Source: Cycas panzhihuaensis
Taxonomy: Eukaryota > Cycadophyta
Length of the DNA stretch: 64,000 bases
NCBI GenBank assembly: GCA_023213395.1
Contig: CM041465.1
Span: forward strand, 203,305,741 to 203,369,740
Reading direction: 5' to 3'
Shown here: one piece after another, positions 48,701-58,019 of the stretch
Numbering within the stretch: position 1 is the first letter of the stretch
Layout of the letters: each line of letters begins with the position of its first letter
Program-made: the position numbers and the translations under genes
The notes under the pieces: generated by a model
Database searches by the model: none
Told to the model about the DNA's origin: nothing
Seen by the model: only the letters and a program-made list of their open reading frames with translations

Positions 48701-51700
48701 GTGGAAAATGGCCAAAGCATACATCCGACGATGCTCCCTATGCAGTCAATCTAAGCCAGCAAATAGGAAACTCGGTCTTTATCAACCATTACCAATTCCA
48801 ACCCGACCACGGTAATCAATTTCAATAAACTTCCTCAATGGACTACCCACCACATAATATGGCAACAACTACATCTTTGTTGTTATATGTTGATTCTCCA
48901 AAATGGCCATATTTATACCATGCAACAAGAAAACTCTACCACGCAAGTTGCCACACTTTTTTTTCCAACATATTTGGAACCACTTTGGATTACCACTCTC
49001 TATCATCTCAAATAGGGATAGTTGTTACCTGAGTCACTTCTGGCAATCCTTATAGTAGATACTCGAATGTCAACTCAAGTTCTCTACATCCTTCCATCCA
49101 TAGACAGATGGCCAGACCGAAGTGTTTAACAGGACACTAGTTCAAGCTCTCAAAATTTCTCATCTTCACAATAAACAATGGGATATACACCTCCACCATA
49201 TTCAACACAACTACAATCGAGCAGTTCATCAATCAACAAGACACTCTCCACTTGAAGTTTGCTATGGTTACCAACCTCTAGCCCTGTACGAACTTCCTTT
49301 AGCATTACCATCTCCAGCCACCAAGTATGACGACAGGGAATGGGAAAGGGCCACTAACTTCATTGAACATCTTTCGCGCCTACACACATTAGTCCAACAG
49401 ATACTACATAACACTCAGAAAAACTACAAGACTCAACATGATCAACATCGAGTGTCAACTAGTTTCAACGTCGATGACAAAGTTGGCTCCACTTGGATAG
49501 ACAAAGGTTCAAACACCATCACAAGCTCAAACCTATAAGGTTTGGACCTTATACCATTCATCAACAAGTTGGCCCCAATGCTTATCAACTCAACTTACCT
49601 GCACATTTAGGAATTCACAATGTAGTGAACATCAACCAATTAAAATTATACAAGCCCCCACATTAGAAGTGAAACCCTTTCCCATATATGCATCAGATAC
49701 AATTCCCGACATTCAACCACCACTACAGGAAGATATTTTGTTGGACACCACACAACGGCGCACTCAACAGAAGCTCACCACCACATACCTTGTTGGTAGA
49801 AAAGGAGCCCGACCCACACAAGCCAAGTGGATCCCAGAAGCAACTTTCCTCCACAATTTCCCCCATCTTCAATAGAAATTGAGGACAATTTCTTCTCCGT
49901 AGGGAGGAACTGATGAATAGCCATTCTTTATTCTTTCCTTCTTCAGTCATTTTTTATTCCTTATTCTTTCCTTTGTTATTTTTTCTTCTTTTTTATTCTT
50001 TCCTTGTTGTACAAATAGCAAGTAACGCATCAACGACAAGTATCCATCATGTGAACCTCCCACTTATGTGATTATACTTGAAGAATTTAATACAATGGCA
50101 CTCCAAATTTCTGCATTCGTCCCTCCTCTTGGTGTCTTCACACCATAACCCGCTCAATCGTACAACAAAATTTACAACTAAGAAGCATACAAATGTGCGT
50201 GAAACTAAAATATAAATAAATGATGATGTTGAAGGATGTGTGGATGGCTAAATACATCCCTCAAAAATACTCAAACAAGCTGCACCTTATATATCTATCT
50301 GTGTGTAAGATTGGATAAAAATAAGCACCAACTAGCACTTGTTTCATTTGTTGACCTCTTTCCACATTTTCATCAATTCTAGTGTTCCATTATTTATATA
50401 TTACTTACTGAATCACTAGCATCAAGGTAGACTAACGAGTAGATTGACTATCCATCACAAGGGAAGAACACTAGTACGACCATCAATTAAGGTGTGGGAT
50501 GCAAACTATTCACATGAAACCCCATGAACTTATATTTTCTGTGTATTTACTTTAATGAAGAAGATGCCGAAGTAAGGTTATCTAGTAAGGGGATGGCTAG
50601 ACAAATATGATCAATAAGCGTAGGATGAGGATTTGGATAAAACAATATAGGAACTGTAGGAAGAAAGTGGATAAGAGGAGGATACATGACATAAAGCACG
50701 TGCACAAATAAGCAACAGATGACAATACATCGATGTTATCACAACTCTCCAACAATCTGCTTATCAAAATAATAGAGTACATAATATATAGATTATGTAT
50801 GTACTAAACATAAGAGTTAGTTCTAACCATATCATAATGGCTAACAAACAACTCCCACAAATTATGGTAGGCTCTCGACTACCATATTTAATATTTCAAG
50901 CATCTTTGACTCCTGCTAATCCCCATATTAAATGACTTAACTAAAAATATTCTGGCTAAGAATATTCCATATGAAGAAATATTCTAATTACATTAGAAAC
51001 GAACTTAAATAAACATGAAAAGAGAATGTACATTATTTACAACACCTTTCCATAATGTTAAGTTCATTTCCTCTCATAAATATCAGTGTCCCAAGTCTCT
51101 CAAACTTCTCACGACCCAAAGTCTAGGTGAGAATATCAATAACTTGATCTTTTCAGGGACAATACATCAACACAACTATGCCATACTCCATACGTTGTCG
51201 AATAGAACAATGGTCAACTTTCACATACATGACTCTGTCATAGAAACCCAATTCTTCGATAGTTGGAAGGCACCTTGGTTGTCCTAGAACAACTGAACAA
51301 GTCAAAGGTGGTTTAAGAATTTCGCTAAGCCAAAATAGCTTCTTGAATGTTGTAACTACTGCTTTGCATACCACCTTGATAGAAGACAAAGAAACTATCG
51401 ACTGTTTCTTATTGCTCCAAGCAATCAACTAGAACTAAGTGCCTATACACATTATGTTGTTGATGAGGCTTTTACTACTGCAAGAAATCAACCAAAACTA
51501 AGTGCCAATACACATCTTGTTGTTGATTAAGACCAACCAGAACTAAGTGTCAATGCACATTCTGTTGTTGATTCAACCTTTACTGCTGCGAGAAATCAAC
51601 CAGGCCTAAGTGGTCATCCACATCCTATTGTTGATTAGGCTTTTATTGCTGCAAGAAGTCAACCAAAACTAAGTGGTCATCCACATCCTGTTGTTGATTA

Positions 51701-54700
51701 TGCCTTCGCAGTTGTCTATACAAAGCTACCAAAAAAAATTTCATCATCCTCATGTTAGTTGTGATCATTAATGTGTGAAAACCATGCTCATTGGTCCTGC
51801 TTCTCCAAATGTCACCATATCGGCAAACAATATCATGCATGATTCTATGCATTATTGTTATTGCTATGTATTTATTGCTTCATAGAATTGTTAGGTGTTT
51901 TCATTAACACCACAACACTGCTACTATCATAACCATTACATAATATGCTACAATAATAAGCTACCCAACTCACCAAGGAAAGAGTTTAGGGTAGTCCACC
52001 TTATCACAAAGTATGATAAGTCTCACGCAAGTTGTTAAGAGTGATATACTCTACAATTTCAGCAACACATTTCACTCGTCTCCTTCAATTTATGTAGATG
52101 AAGCGAGATAGAGCATAGACATTTTATAAGAGTAAAGCAAGTATCAAGACTCTTACAAATCCATGAGAGTCTTCATGCATCATATGCAACAATTTTCCAT
52201 CAAGATGAGTAATTAACTCATTAACAACTGACTAATAATAATCGCTAGTTATTAGGATCCTGTCATGCCATGGCATGACGTGCCATGCCATTAATTGGAT
52301 TTATTTTGGCTTCCTGTCTTCTGCTTCAACAATTTCCGTAGGTCTTCCTAAAGTTTACAGAAAAATATCATCTTTCCACATTACATAAAATTTCCTTCAA
52401 GTCTCAATGAATCTGGCAAGTTATAGCCAATAATTCACAGACATTATATGAGTTTTATAATGAAAAAAATTACCAGAAGTAGTGTCTTAAACTACCGCAA
52501 GTATGAGTGTCTCATATCACTCAGTGACCGCAAGGTGGATAACATTCACAGTACATGTAAAAAGGTTCATAAGACCTTTTAAATACATCATGAAATGTTA
52601 TCATAAGAGGATGGAGTACAATGAAAAATCTTCTTAAAATATGTTCAAGACAAGACAAAGTACATTGAAAAATCCCTTTAAAGTACTCTTTGAATAGTGC
52701 CAAGAGATACTTAAAAAAGACGATAAAATACAAAAGCTTAAAATCCCAGTGAAGTAATCTTAAATTGAAGCCAAAAAAATACCTTTAAAAGAAGACGAAA
52801 TATCAAACTTGGAATAGCTTAATGTCCTCTTAAGGTATCATATCCAATTAATAAAAGAAATATTTCTAAAGAGGATGAAATGCTTAAGAAAGATCCTCTT
52901 GACATATTCTTTTAAATAGAGCCAAAAGTGTACTTTAAAAGGGGATAATCTATATTAAAAATCCCCTTAAAGTACTGTTAAATGACACCTAAAGAAAAAT
53001 ACATTTAAAGAAGATTACTTCATAATATTAAAGAGAAATTAAAGTCCAATGATGAATATGGAAACTATGATTCCAAATGATCAAAGTCCTTTATAAAAGG
53101 TTAAAAAAGAACTTTAAAAATAACAATTTATCAAAATGAGCATATTCTTATGAATATGCTAATATGTATAAGGTAATGTTTTTAAAACATTACAAATTCT
53201 TGAAATATATTGAACGCCAATGTTTTTAAAACATTACAAATTCTTGAAATATATTGAACAGGCACTTCATATTTCTTCGGCGAATTAGGAATGGCAATCG
53301 CGACAAATTTTCCTCCGGTGAAGACATTCTTTAACGACGAAAAAGTTTTCAACAGCGACACCTATTTCTCATTTGGCAGTGACGACTGCTCCAACATTGA
53401 CTGCTACAAACAATGGCGACAAGAGGCTTTGCAACCTTCCGAACAATAGTGAAGAATCAACAAGTGGCTCATGTTTCGCAGGTGTTCTTTGACAACGAAA
53501 TGACTCCTGGCAACAACAACATTCTGCACAGAGCGAACGATGGCTCAACAACGACATTGTGCATACAGCGAACGACGGCTCAACTTTCCATCCGACTACA
53601 GTGGCATCTACAGATGAACGGACGACAGCGGTGAAGGGCAGTCAAGCGATAATCCACGCAAACGACTAATGGGCAGTGAATAGTCCTGCATCGTGCGACT
53701 AGTACAACTCATACAAATGGCTTTATGCACCCTTCTCATAACTGCAGTGTCTACTTATTCTCTATGGATTGACTTGTCTATTCTTCATGTAGATTCACAT
53801 GCCCACTTTTCACAACTAGGGTTATGCTCTAATTGGGTAACAGTCCATAACAAGACAGACCTTTGTGTTTGACATTATGTAAGAGGAGCATAGTCTTTTA
53901 ATAAGACAAAACCTAATACATACATGGATAGAATCACTATTAGATTCTAGCATACAGGTATTAAGAATTTAAGCTCTAATACCATGTAGGAAGAAAGTGG
54001 ATAAGAAGAGGATACAAGACATAAAGCACATGCACAAATAAGCAAGAGATGACAATACGTCAATGTTATCACAACTCTCCAACAATCTCCTTATCAAAAT
54101 AATAAATTACATATATACTAAACATAGGAGTTAGTTCTAAGCATATCATAATGGTTAATTAACAACTCCCACAAATTATGGTAGGCTCTCAACTACCATA
54201 TTTAATATTTCAAGCATCCTTGACTTCTACTAACCACCATATTAAATGACTTAACCAAGAATATTCTAAGAATATTTTCTCACTAAGAATATTCCATGTG
54301 AGCAAATATTCTAATTACATTAGAAATGAACTTGAATGAACATGAAATGGGAATGTACATTATTTCCAACAAGAACTACAAGGCAAACTACAATTAAAAA
54401 AGCAAATCCAAAAATGGGGAGTTAGTATAGTGCAATAGAATTTACAACTAATAGGTATCTAAATGTACATGAAACTAAAATATACATAAATGATGACATT
54501 TAAGGATATGTCGATGGTGGAATACATCCTTCAAAAATACTTAGACAAACTACATTAGAGATATTTATCTCTGGATAAGGGATGGGATAAAATAAGCGCC
54601 AACTAGCCACTTATTTCATTTGTTGACCATTTTACATATCCTCGTCAATCCTAGCATTTTGTTATTTATATATTAGTTATTGAATCATTAACATCAAGGT

Positions 54701-57700
54701 TACTTCCTATTCTTAAATGTGCAAACTAGGTTAATGAGTAGATCAACTATTTACCATAGCAAAATGGCATCAGTACGATCATCAATTAAGGTGTGGAATG
54801 TAGATTTTTCACGCAATACCTCATGTACTTCATATTTTCTTTGTGTATTTACATTAATGAGGATGATGCCAGCGTAGGGCTATCTAGTAGAGAGATGACC
54901 AAACAAATGGAAGCAATAAGCATTGGATGAAGATTTGCATAAAATGATTTGGACACTGCAAGACAAGTTACAGATGAAGCAATTAAAAAAGTAAATGAAA
55001 AAATAAGGGAGGTAGCCATTAAGGAGAGAAGAAATTAGAGCAAACTTTGAACTTTTAACCCCAATCCACATTTTATGCAATCCAAATAGATGGTCTTTTT
55101 CTTTTTTTGGTTGGGAGAATGAGTTGTTCATAATAATCCAAGCCAATCCAAAATAGAATATGCAACAATTAATGTCAACCCAAGATAGAGCTTACACCAA
55201 TCTAGCATAGAACAAGCAACAACTAAGACAAATCTAGGATAGAAGAGATAATAATCATGGCCACCCATTAAAAATACAAAAATACAAGTAGTTAGTAGCC
55301 GTGCAAGCAGTGGCGGTTTCTTCTCCCTAGAAGACCTCTTCAAAAGCCCAATGTTTACAATGTTTTGCCTAAATTTAATGGTCCAAGTCTTATGGTGTTT
55401 TTTAGCAAACCCTAGTAGTTTGCGATGTAGGGTTGTTCTTGTGCCCACAACCTATATATACTTGCATAAACAAATAATTGTCTTCAATTGTGTGAGAGGA
55501 AGAAAGGATGGTGCAAATATTGATAAATAAACAAATAATCGTCTTCAATTGTGTGAGAAGAGCCAATCGAGGAAGAAAGGATGCTGCAAATATTGATAAA
55601 AATATTAGCCTTTATCTCTCTATTGTCTTGGGGCTTAAGGCTAACTAGGTACATTGCTACGCTTCCAAAAAAGAACAAATTTGGAAAATGGATATCTGGG
55701 AAAATATCAACTGCAAAGCTAAGACTTCAGTTACAGCATTCTTTTCTTTGCAAAGTTGATAAGCAAACTCAAGCGAAAAGATAATTTACGTGGTAACAAT
55801 TGCAAAGTGAAACAAATGTGGGCTTGCACTAAGGAAAACTTTAAAGAATAACTTATTATAAATAAGTCTAGATGGCTGCTAAATGCTTTCAATATTCTTA
55901 TAATATAAAATTAAGAACACATACGCAATGTTCAAGTTAAAAAATATTTAAATGCAAATGTATGCAGAAACGGAGAATAAAGTAAGACTTTGCATCATAT
56001 CTCGACAAATTAGGCAAATACGTCAGAGGAATTGCAATTATTTGAAAATTAGTTCCTCGAAAACTGGCGACAAAAAATCGTTTGGCAATATGGAACACTT
56101 TAAATCTACCGTAGGTTTCCACAGCTTGCTATTTGAAACTACATTTCATTAATGGTCTCATAATGACTCTTCTACAACACTAGTTCTCTAGGTTACATGG
56201 GGCAAGATGAGTACGGGTGCATTACAGGGGTTGCAGAAGTCTCAACCTATGGGTGGACCGGTGCATCTAAAATTTCTCAGAGAGCACGCCAGCGTCGATT
56301 TATGGGTGAGGCGGATGAGGGATATAACAGTCAGTCCTGCATCGCTACAGCTGAGATTTATTTTACATATCCGATCAAAATCCATTACTTGTCTGTCACC
56401 GAAGTTCGGTGCAGCATGGCAAAATAAAAATAAGCTTAACATCAGCAGCCATGGTAATCCACCCTAGTCTATCAATTTTCTACAAAACACAGTTTATAAA
56501 CATAGATGGAAATAAAACAAAATCTACCTTTCCTACAGTGAATTTAGGATTTAGACCCAGATCCAAGAGGGTAGGAATTTGACCGGGCTCGACGTCACCG
56601 CGGGCCGGCAACCCCTTGAGCTGCTCTGGAGGCTTGATTGTCTGTCGAACGTCCAATTTCTGCACCTTTTCCCTAAATCCCCCATAATTGGAGGGCATGT
56701 CCTCCAACTTGAAGGGCAGGTCATCCATATGATACAATGTACTTCCCCAAAAATACTTGGTCTCCGCTCCTTCCTCCTTCAATGCGGCTTTAATCTTCTC
56801 CTCTGCCTGGATCTCATCGTGAGAAACTTCCTGATGAGCATACAGAGCATCGGCACCGATGCTCTTGGCTAGCTCAACCAGAACATCCTCCGGCTTACCA
56901 ACCCTGACCACCAGATCCGAGCCTCGTTCCCTCAGATTTTCCCTTAAATTAGAGACACATTCTAGAAGAAACGTCGCCCTGTAGGGCCCCGTCTTATCAA
57001 AACCCGACGACGATTTACCGTAGTCGCGAGGGTCGAAGCAATAGACGGGAAGAACGGACGCAGACTCTTTGTTTGCCGTCGACAGAGCTTCATTGTCGTG
57101 AACTCTCAGATCGTTCCTGAACCACACGATGGACGCCTTGCGCAGAGCGGCGCCGTTGCTTGGATCTCCGGCATCCCTTCCGTTATGACAGAGATGAAGA
57201 TAATCTGGAAACACCGAAGTGAATTTGGCGGACGTTCTGGACAGTCTCGGGGCCGGGCATGGGATTTCCAGGGCCAAGCTCGCTTGAGTTGGTACAGGAC
57301 TGATGCACTTCTTCTGTGAGGGGAACGAAGAAGCCGGCTTAGTGCCGACCCTGCCTACCACCGCCCTGGGCAGGTGTTTGGCAGATTGAACTGTGGATGG
57401 AGGAGGTAAAAGGCCGGCCTTGGACAGAAGAAGATTGGAAGAGAGCATGGAACCCAGGGCTAGCGAAATCGAAGCTGCAGTGGGCACGGGACTGGTGTTG
57501 GCTGTGGGAATGGGGTTAGGTTTCGTGGAATGAGAATTATCAGAAGGGATTTGCGTGGGGGGTTCTGAGGGGATTTGCAGTTGAGCATTACTGTGTAATG
57601 CAGGAGGAGGAAGAGGAGAAGATCGGCGGAATTGGCGAGATAAAACTCTCTGCACATTGTGGTCGATTATGAGCTCCAGGTCCCCAAAACAGTGGCCATT

Positions 57701-57721
57701 GGAAGAATATACTGGAGCCAT
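42627..57721 (-). CDS. PHR2: PHR2-like photolyase/blue-light receptor homologue, 4 exons
   Basis: The spliced coding sequence joins 57721-56528, 43393-43164, 42928-42830 and 42711-42627 (1608 nt, 535 aa plus TAG). Seen: every border is GT-AG, and phases 0, 2 and 2 fit without forcing. Residues 1-190 are a Ser/Pro-rich extension without a fold I recognise, probably including a plastid transit peptide. The photolyase N-terminal domain starts near residue 196 (VWFRNDLRVHDNE, then PVYCFDPRDYGKSSSGFDKTGP). GGEAEAL and SPWLAMGCLSPR start the helical FAD-type domain, which ends after WRDFFRFITKKY and a PATASIGA tail. From family knowledge, this matches Arabidopsis PHR2 (447 aa), including its early C-terminus, and not CRY3/CRY-DASH. 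The protein is about 90 residues longer than PHR2, all at the N-terminus. PHR2's biochemical role is poorly defined, so light-driven repair or sensing is only inferred. Intron 1 is 13,134 bp and full of retroelements; introns 2 and 3 are 235 and 118 bp. Confidence 0.93.
42830..42928 (-). CDS. PHR2: PHR2 exon 3 (99 nt)
   Basis: The acceptor is CTCCTAG|ATCTG at 42929/42928 and the donor TTCTTCAG|GTATG at 42830/42829. One nucleotide completes the split Arg codon from exon 2; then comes a variable Ser/Lys linker and GLNWLIFELLWRDFFR, the conserved FAD-domain helix of the family. The final AG joins the first G of exon 4 to make Arg. The exon is too short to appear as a useful ORF and was found by following the phase. 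Confidence 0.9.
43164..43393 (-). CDS. PHR2: PHR2 exon 2 (230 nt)
   Basis: The acceptor is TTTTTGAAG|GATGGC at 43394/43393 and the donor AAGAG|GTGAAT at 43164/43163. The exon encodes residues 399 to about 475: DGKNPANASLIGGEAEAL, a charged linker, YGANFSCKISPWLAMG and LSPRYLFEELKK. It continues exon 1 in frame exactly where the known PHR2 has its EGKPTMVGGETEAL block. The frame upstream of the acceptor stays open for 19 codons, so an ORF caller would start it too early. Confidence 0.93.
44700..44902 (+). repeat. Left LTR of the intronic gypsy element
   Basis: 203 bp, with TTGTATAAATAGCA as the likely TATA region. It is collinear with 49911-50145. Confidence 0.88.
44906..44919 (+). other. Primer-binding site of the gypsy element
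   Basis: TGGTATCAAAGCAG matches initiator Met tRNA with one change. It sits three bases after the left LTR. Confidence 0.85.
44960..45530. other. GC-richer leader block of the gypsy element
   Basis: This is close to balanced GC in an AT-rich region, with frames of 85-113 codons open on both strands (for example 45365-45024 minus and 45073-45408 plus). No domain is recognised in either. It lies between the PBS and the gag ATG and could be leader sequence or captured host DNA. Confidence 0.45.
45836..46500 (+). pseudogene. Gypsy gag, broken
   Basis: ATG at 45836 opens MSREQEEQSHPDLSELLAQE, then stops interrupt. The gag core follows at 46022-46234 (IPLFDGRLNAYKLDDWLWSLE, VKQALTWWQGY) and continues in pieces to 46500 (QYIDEFLKF, LKLKFIGGL). 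No zinc knuckle was recognised. Confidence 0.75.
46513..49875 (+). pseudogene. Gypsy pol (PR-RT-RH-IN, chromodomain-like end), broken
   Basis: A 245-codon open stretch (46513-47250) spans a degenerate aspartic protease region (NLISKSMVDTLQLP, DYNDLLLGRPYQ) and the linker to RT. RT continues with LVPKNDNDW, INYRALNKVT, YFSKIDLASSYHQV, FGLTNALTTFMQL and the active site IAYLDDILLYS (47620). RNase H has HTDHQPLQLL; integrase has the zinc-binding end, TDGQTEVFNRTL and RHSPLEVCYGY. Residues from 49669 (TTQRRT..TYLVGRKGA..AKWIPEATFL) look like a chromodomain-type tail, which suggests a chromovirus. At least ten stops. Confidence 0.85.
49911..50145 (+). repeat. Right LTR of the intronic gypsy element
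   Basis: 235 bp. It matches the left LTR from TGATGAATAG to CTTCACACCA, with a longer TTTATTC/TTTCTT stretch near 49945-50000. Confidence 0.88.
50655..51044 (-). repeat. 3' LTR of copia-4
   Basis: 390 bp, TGTAGGAAGAAAGTGG to ATTTACAACA on +. Collinear with 53995-54371. Confidence 0.88.
51120..51428 (-). pseudogene. copia-4 RNase H remnant
   Basis: An open stretch at 51428-51153 reads MIAWSNKKQSIVSLSSIKVV, then FKKLFWLSEIL, and ends near EYGIVVLMYCP. This is the copia RNase H pattern (SWSSKKQ..VSLSSTEAEY, ELIWLR, I.L.YCPT). The catalytic Glu and Asp region is altered (STEAEY reads SSIKVVC). Confidence 0.7.
51429..51730. repeat. 63-bp tandem repeat, about five units
   Basis: CAACCA(A/G)AACTAAGTG marks units at 51435, 51498, 51543, 51606 and 51669; spacings are 63, 45, 63 and 63. 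Each unit carries CACAT(C/T)(C/T)TGTTGTTGATTA. The 45-bp unit has an 18-bp deletion. All are multiples of three, though stops interrupt every frame. Confidence 0.85.
52262..52279. repeat. 18-bp perfect palindrome
   Basis: GTCATGCCATGGCATGAC is its own reverse complement and is followed by a partial echo, GTGCCATGCCATT. Confidence 0.9.
52540..53050. repeat. Degenerate array of hairpin-forming units
   Basis: Roughly 65-100-bp units each contain an inverted repeat. Arms 52930-52946 and 52961-52975 (GTACTTTAAAAGGGGAT / ATCCCCTTAAAGTAC) are the clearest. Arms 52779-52796 and 52824-52838 (ATACCTTTAAAAGAAGAC / GTCCTCTTAAGGTAT) and 52868-52876 with 52893-52900 (AAAGAGGAT / ATCCTCTT) follow the same plan. 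Traces of more occur towards 52540. There is no coding potential. Confidence 0.7.
53175..53260. repeat. 44-bp tandem duplication with palindromic core
   Basis: AATGTTTTTAAAACATTACAAATTCTTGAAATATATTGAAC is present twice (starts 53175 and 53219). AATGTTTTTAAAACATT is a near-perfect palindrome. Confidence 0.88.
53995..54371 (-). repeat. 5' LTR of copia-4
   Basis: 377 bp, ending ATTTCCAACA on +. It is directly next to the primer-binding site at about 53976-53994. Confidence 0.88.
55011..56527. other. Remaining 5' part of PHR2 intron 1
   Basis: Apart from the 61-bp duplication nothing specific is seen. Short ORFs such as 56207-56467 (+) are shadows within the intron. Confidence 0.5.
55468..55601. 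repeat. 61-bp tandem duplication in PHR2 intron 1
   Basis: ACAAATAAT(T/C)GTCTTCAATTGTGTGAGA.. through GCAAATATTGATAAA occurs twice, period 61. The second copy has about 13 extra bases (AGAGCCAATCGAG). Confidence 0.85.
56528..57721 (-). CDS. PHR2: PHR2 exon 1 (398 codons, phase-0 end)
   Basis: This exon runs from the ATG at 57721 (context AATAATGGC) to GGAAAG|GTAGAT at 56528/56527. It codes for the N-terminal extension and the whole Rossmann-like photolyase domain. The open frame continues 15 codons past the donor before a stop, which is intron read-through. GC content is clearly above the flanks, as expected for constrained coding sequence. A second in-frame Met at residue 92 would give a protein closer to PHR2 length, so the start is less certain than the rest of the exon. 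Confidence 0.94.
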
Positions 57722-57924
57722 TATTAGCAGACAAAAGCCCTCTGCGAACTGGCGGGAGGATAAGGAAAAACCAGGCCCTCACGAACCTTTCTATATTGCA
57801 TTCATCTCTACGAGCAGACAGCATCCCAAGATTTTAGTGTTTTGATTAGGCAGGGAGCCTGATTTGTCCCCTGTACCCTTACCCAAACTGGGGTTAGGCA
57901 TCGCTAACCTGGGTTCGTTATACA

Positions 57925-57930
57925 CACGTG
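57925..57930. promoter_or_regulatory. G-box CACGTG upstream of PHR2
   Basis: A perfect palindromic CACGTG sits about 204 bp upstream of the PHR2 ATG. G-boxes bind bZIP and bHLH factors such as HY5 and PIFs and are common in light-regulated plant promoters. This fits a photoreceptor-like gene, but binding is inference. A weak AT-rich TATA-like run (GCAATATAGAAAG on the minus strand, about 57788-57800) lies roughly 70-80 bp upstream of the ATG. Confidence 0.45.
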
Positions 57931-58019
57931 GTACTTGTCCCAACCACCCCACTGATCTGCTTATCTCACCTAAACGCTCTAGCGTCCACCGAGCACACGC
58001 CATTCTTGGGGTCCACATT

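Larger units (their letters stand above)
44700..50145 (+). mobile_element. Ty3/gypsy retrotransposon in PHR2 intron 1
   Basis: Short LTRs (44700-44902, 203 bp; 49911-50145, 235 bp) start TGATGAATAG and end CTTCACACCA. The length difference is extra T-rich sequence in the right LTR. A primer-binding site TGGTATCAAAGCAG (44906-44919) and a polypurine tract AGGGAGGAAC (49901-49910) are in place. Flanks are GAACC (44695-44699) and TAACC (50146-50150), a 5-bp target duplication with one mismatch. Domain order gag-PR-RT-RH-IN is gypsy-type. It lies antisense to PHR2. Many TAG/TGA stops at conserved Gln, Arg and Trp positions show decay. Confidence 0.9.
50655..54371 (-). mobile_element. Internally deleted copia element (copia-4)
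   Basis: LTRs at 50655-51044 (390 bp) and 53995-54371 (377 bp) are highly similar. Element sense is minus: the primer-binding site TGGTATTAGAGCTTAAATT abuts the LTR at 53995, and a purine tract ATGGAAAGG abuts 51044. Flanks GGAAC and AGAAC form a near-perfect target duplication. Of pol only an RNase H remnant remains, next to the 3' LTR. The rest is a 63-bp repeat array, a hairpin array and a GC-richer leader. It must have been moved by another copia's enzymes. Confidence 0.85.
50152..55010. repeat. Tandem ~550-bp direct duplication, first copy split by copia-4
   Basis: Copy 1 is 50152-50654 plus about 54377-54420; copy 2 is about 54424-55010. They share TTTACAACTAA.., GTGAAACTAAAATATA, AATACATCC(C/T)TCAAAAATACT and ACGA(C/T)CATCAATTAAGGTGTGG. 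Copy 1 resumes after the copia insert with CAATTAAAAAAGCAAAT, matching copy 2. The origin (tandem duplication or paired LTR remnants) is unclear. Confidence 0.75.

Noticed and set aside
51429-51730. CRISPR-like array
   Set aside because: Units are contiguous diverged tandem repeats without unique spacers, in a plant retroelement.
56197-56467. Additional PHR2 exon or small gene in intron 1
   Set aside because: These + strand frames overlap each other, lack family signals and are antisense to PHR2. Exon 1 to exon 2 joins cleanly without them.
42627-57721. CRY-DASH (CRY3) identity for the photolyase gene
   Set aside because: The VYCFDPRDYGKSSSGFDKTGP and FRFITKKY...PATA tail blocks match PHR2; CRY3 continues about 140 residues further with different motifs.
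57588-57845. ORFs overlapping the PHR2 start (57588-57824 minus, 57657-57845 plus)
   Set aside because: They conflict with the well-supported PHR2 exon 1 frame and have no recognisable features.
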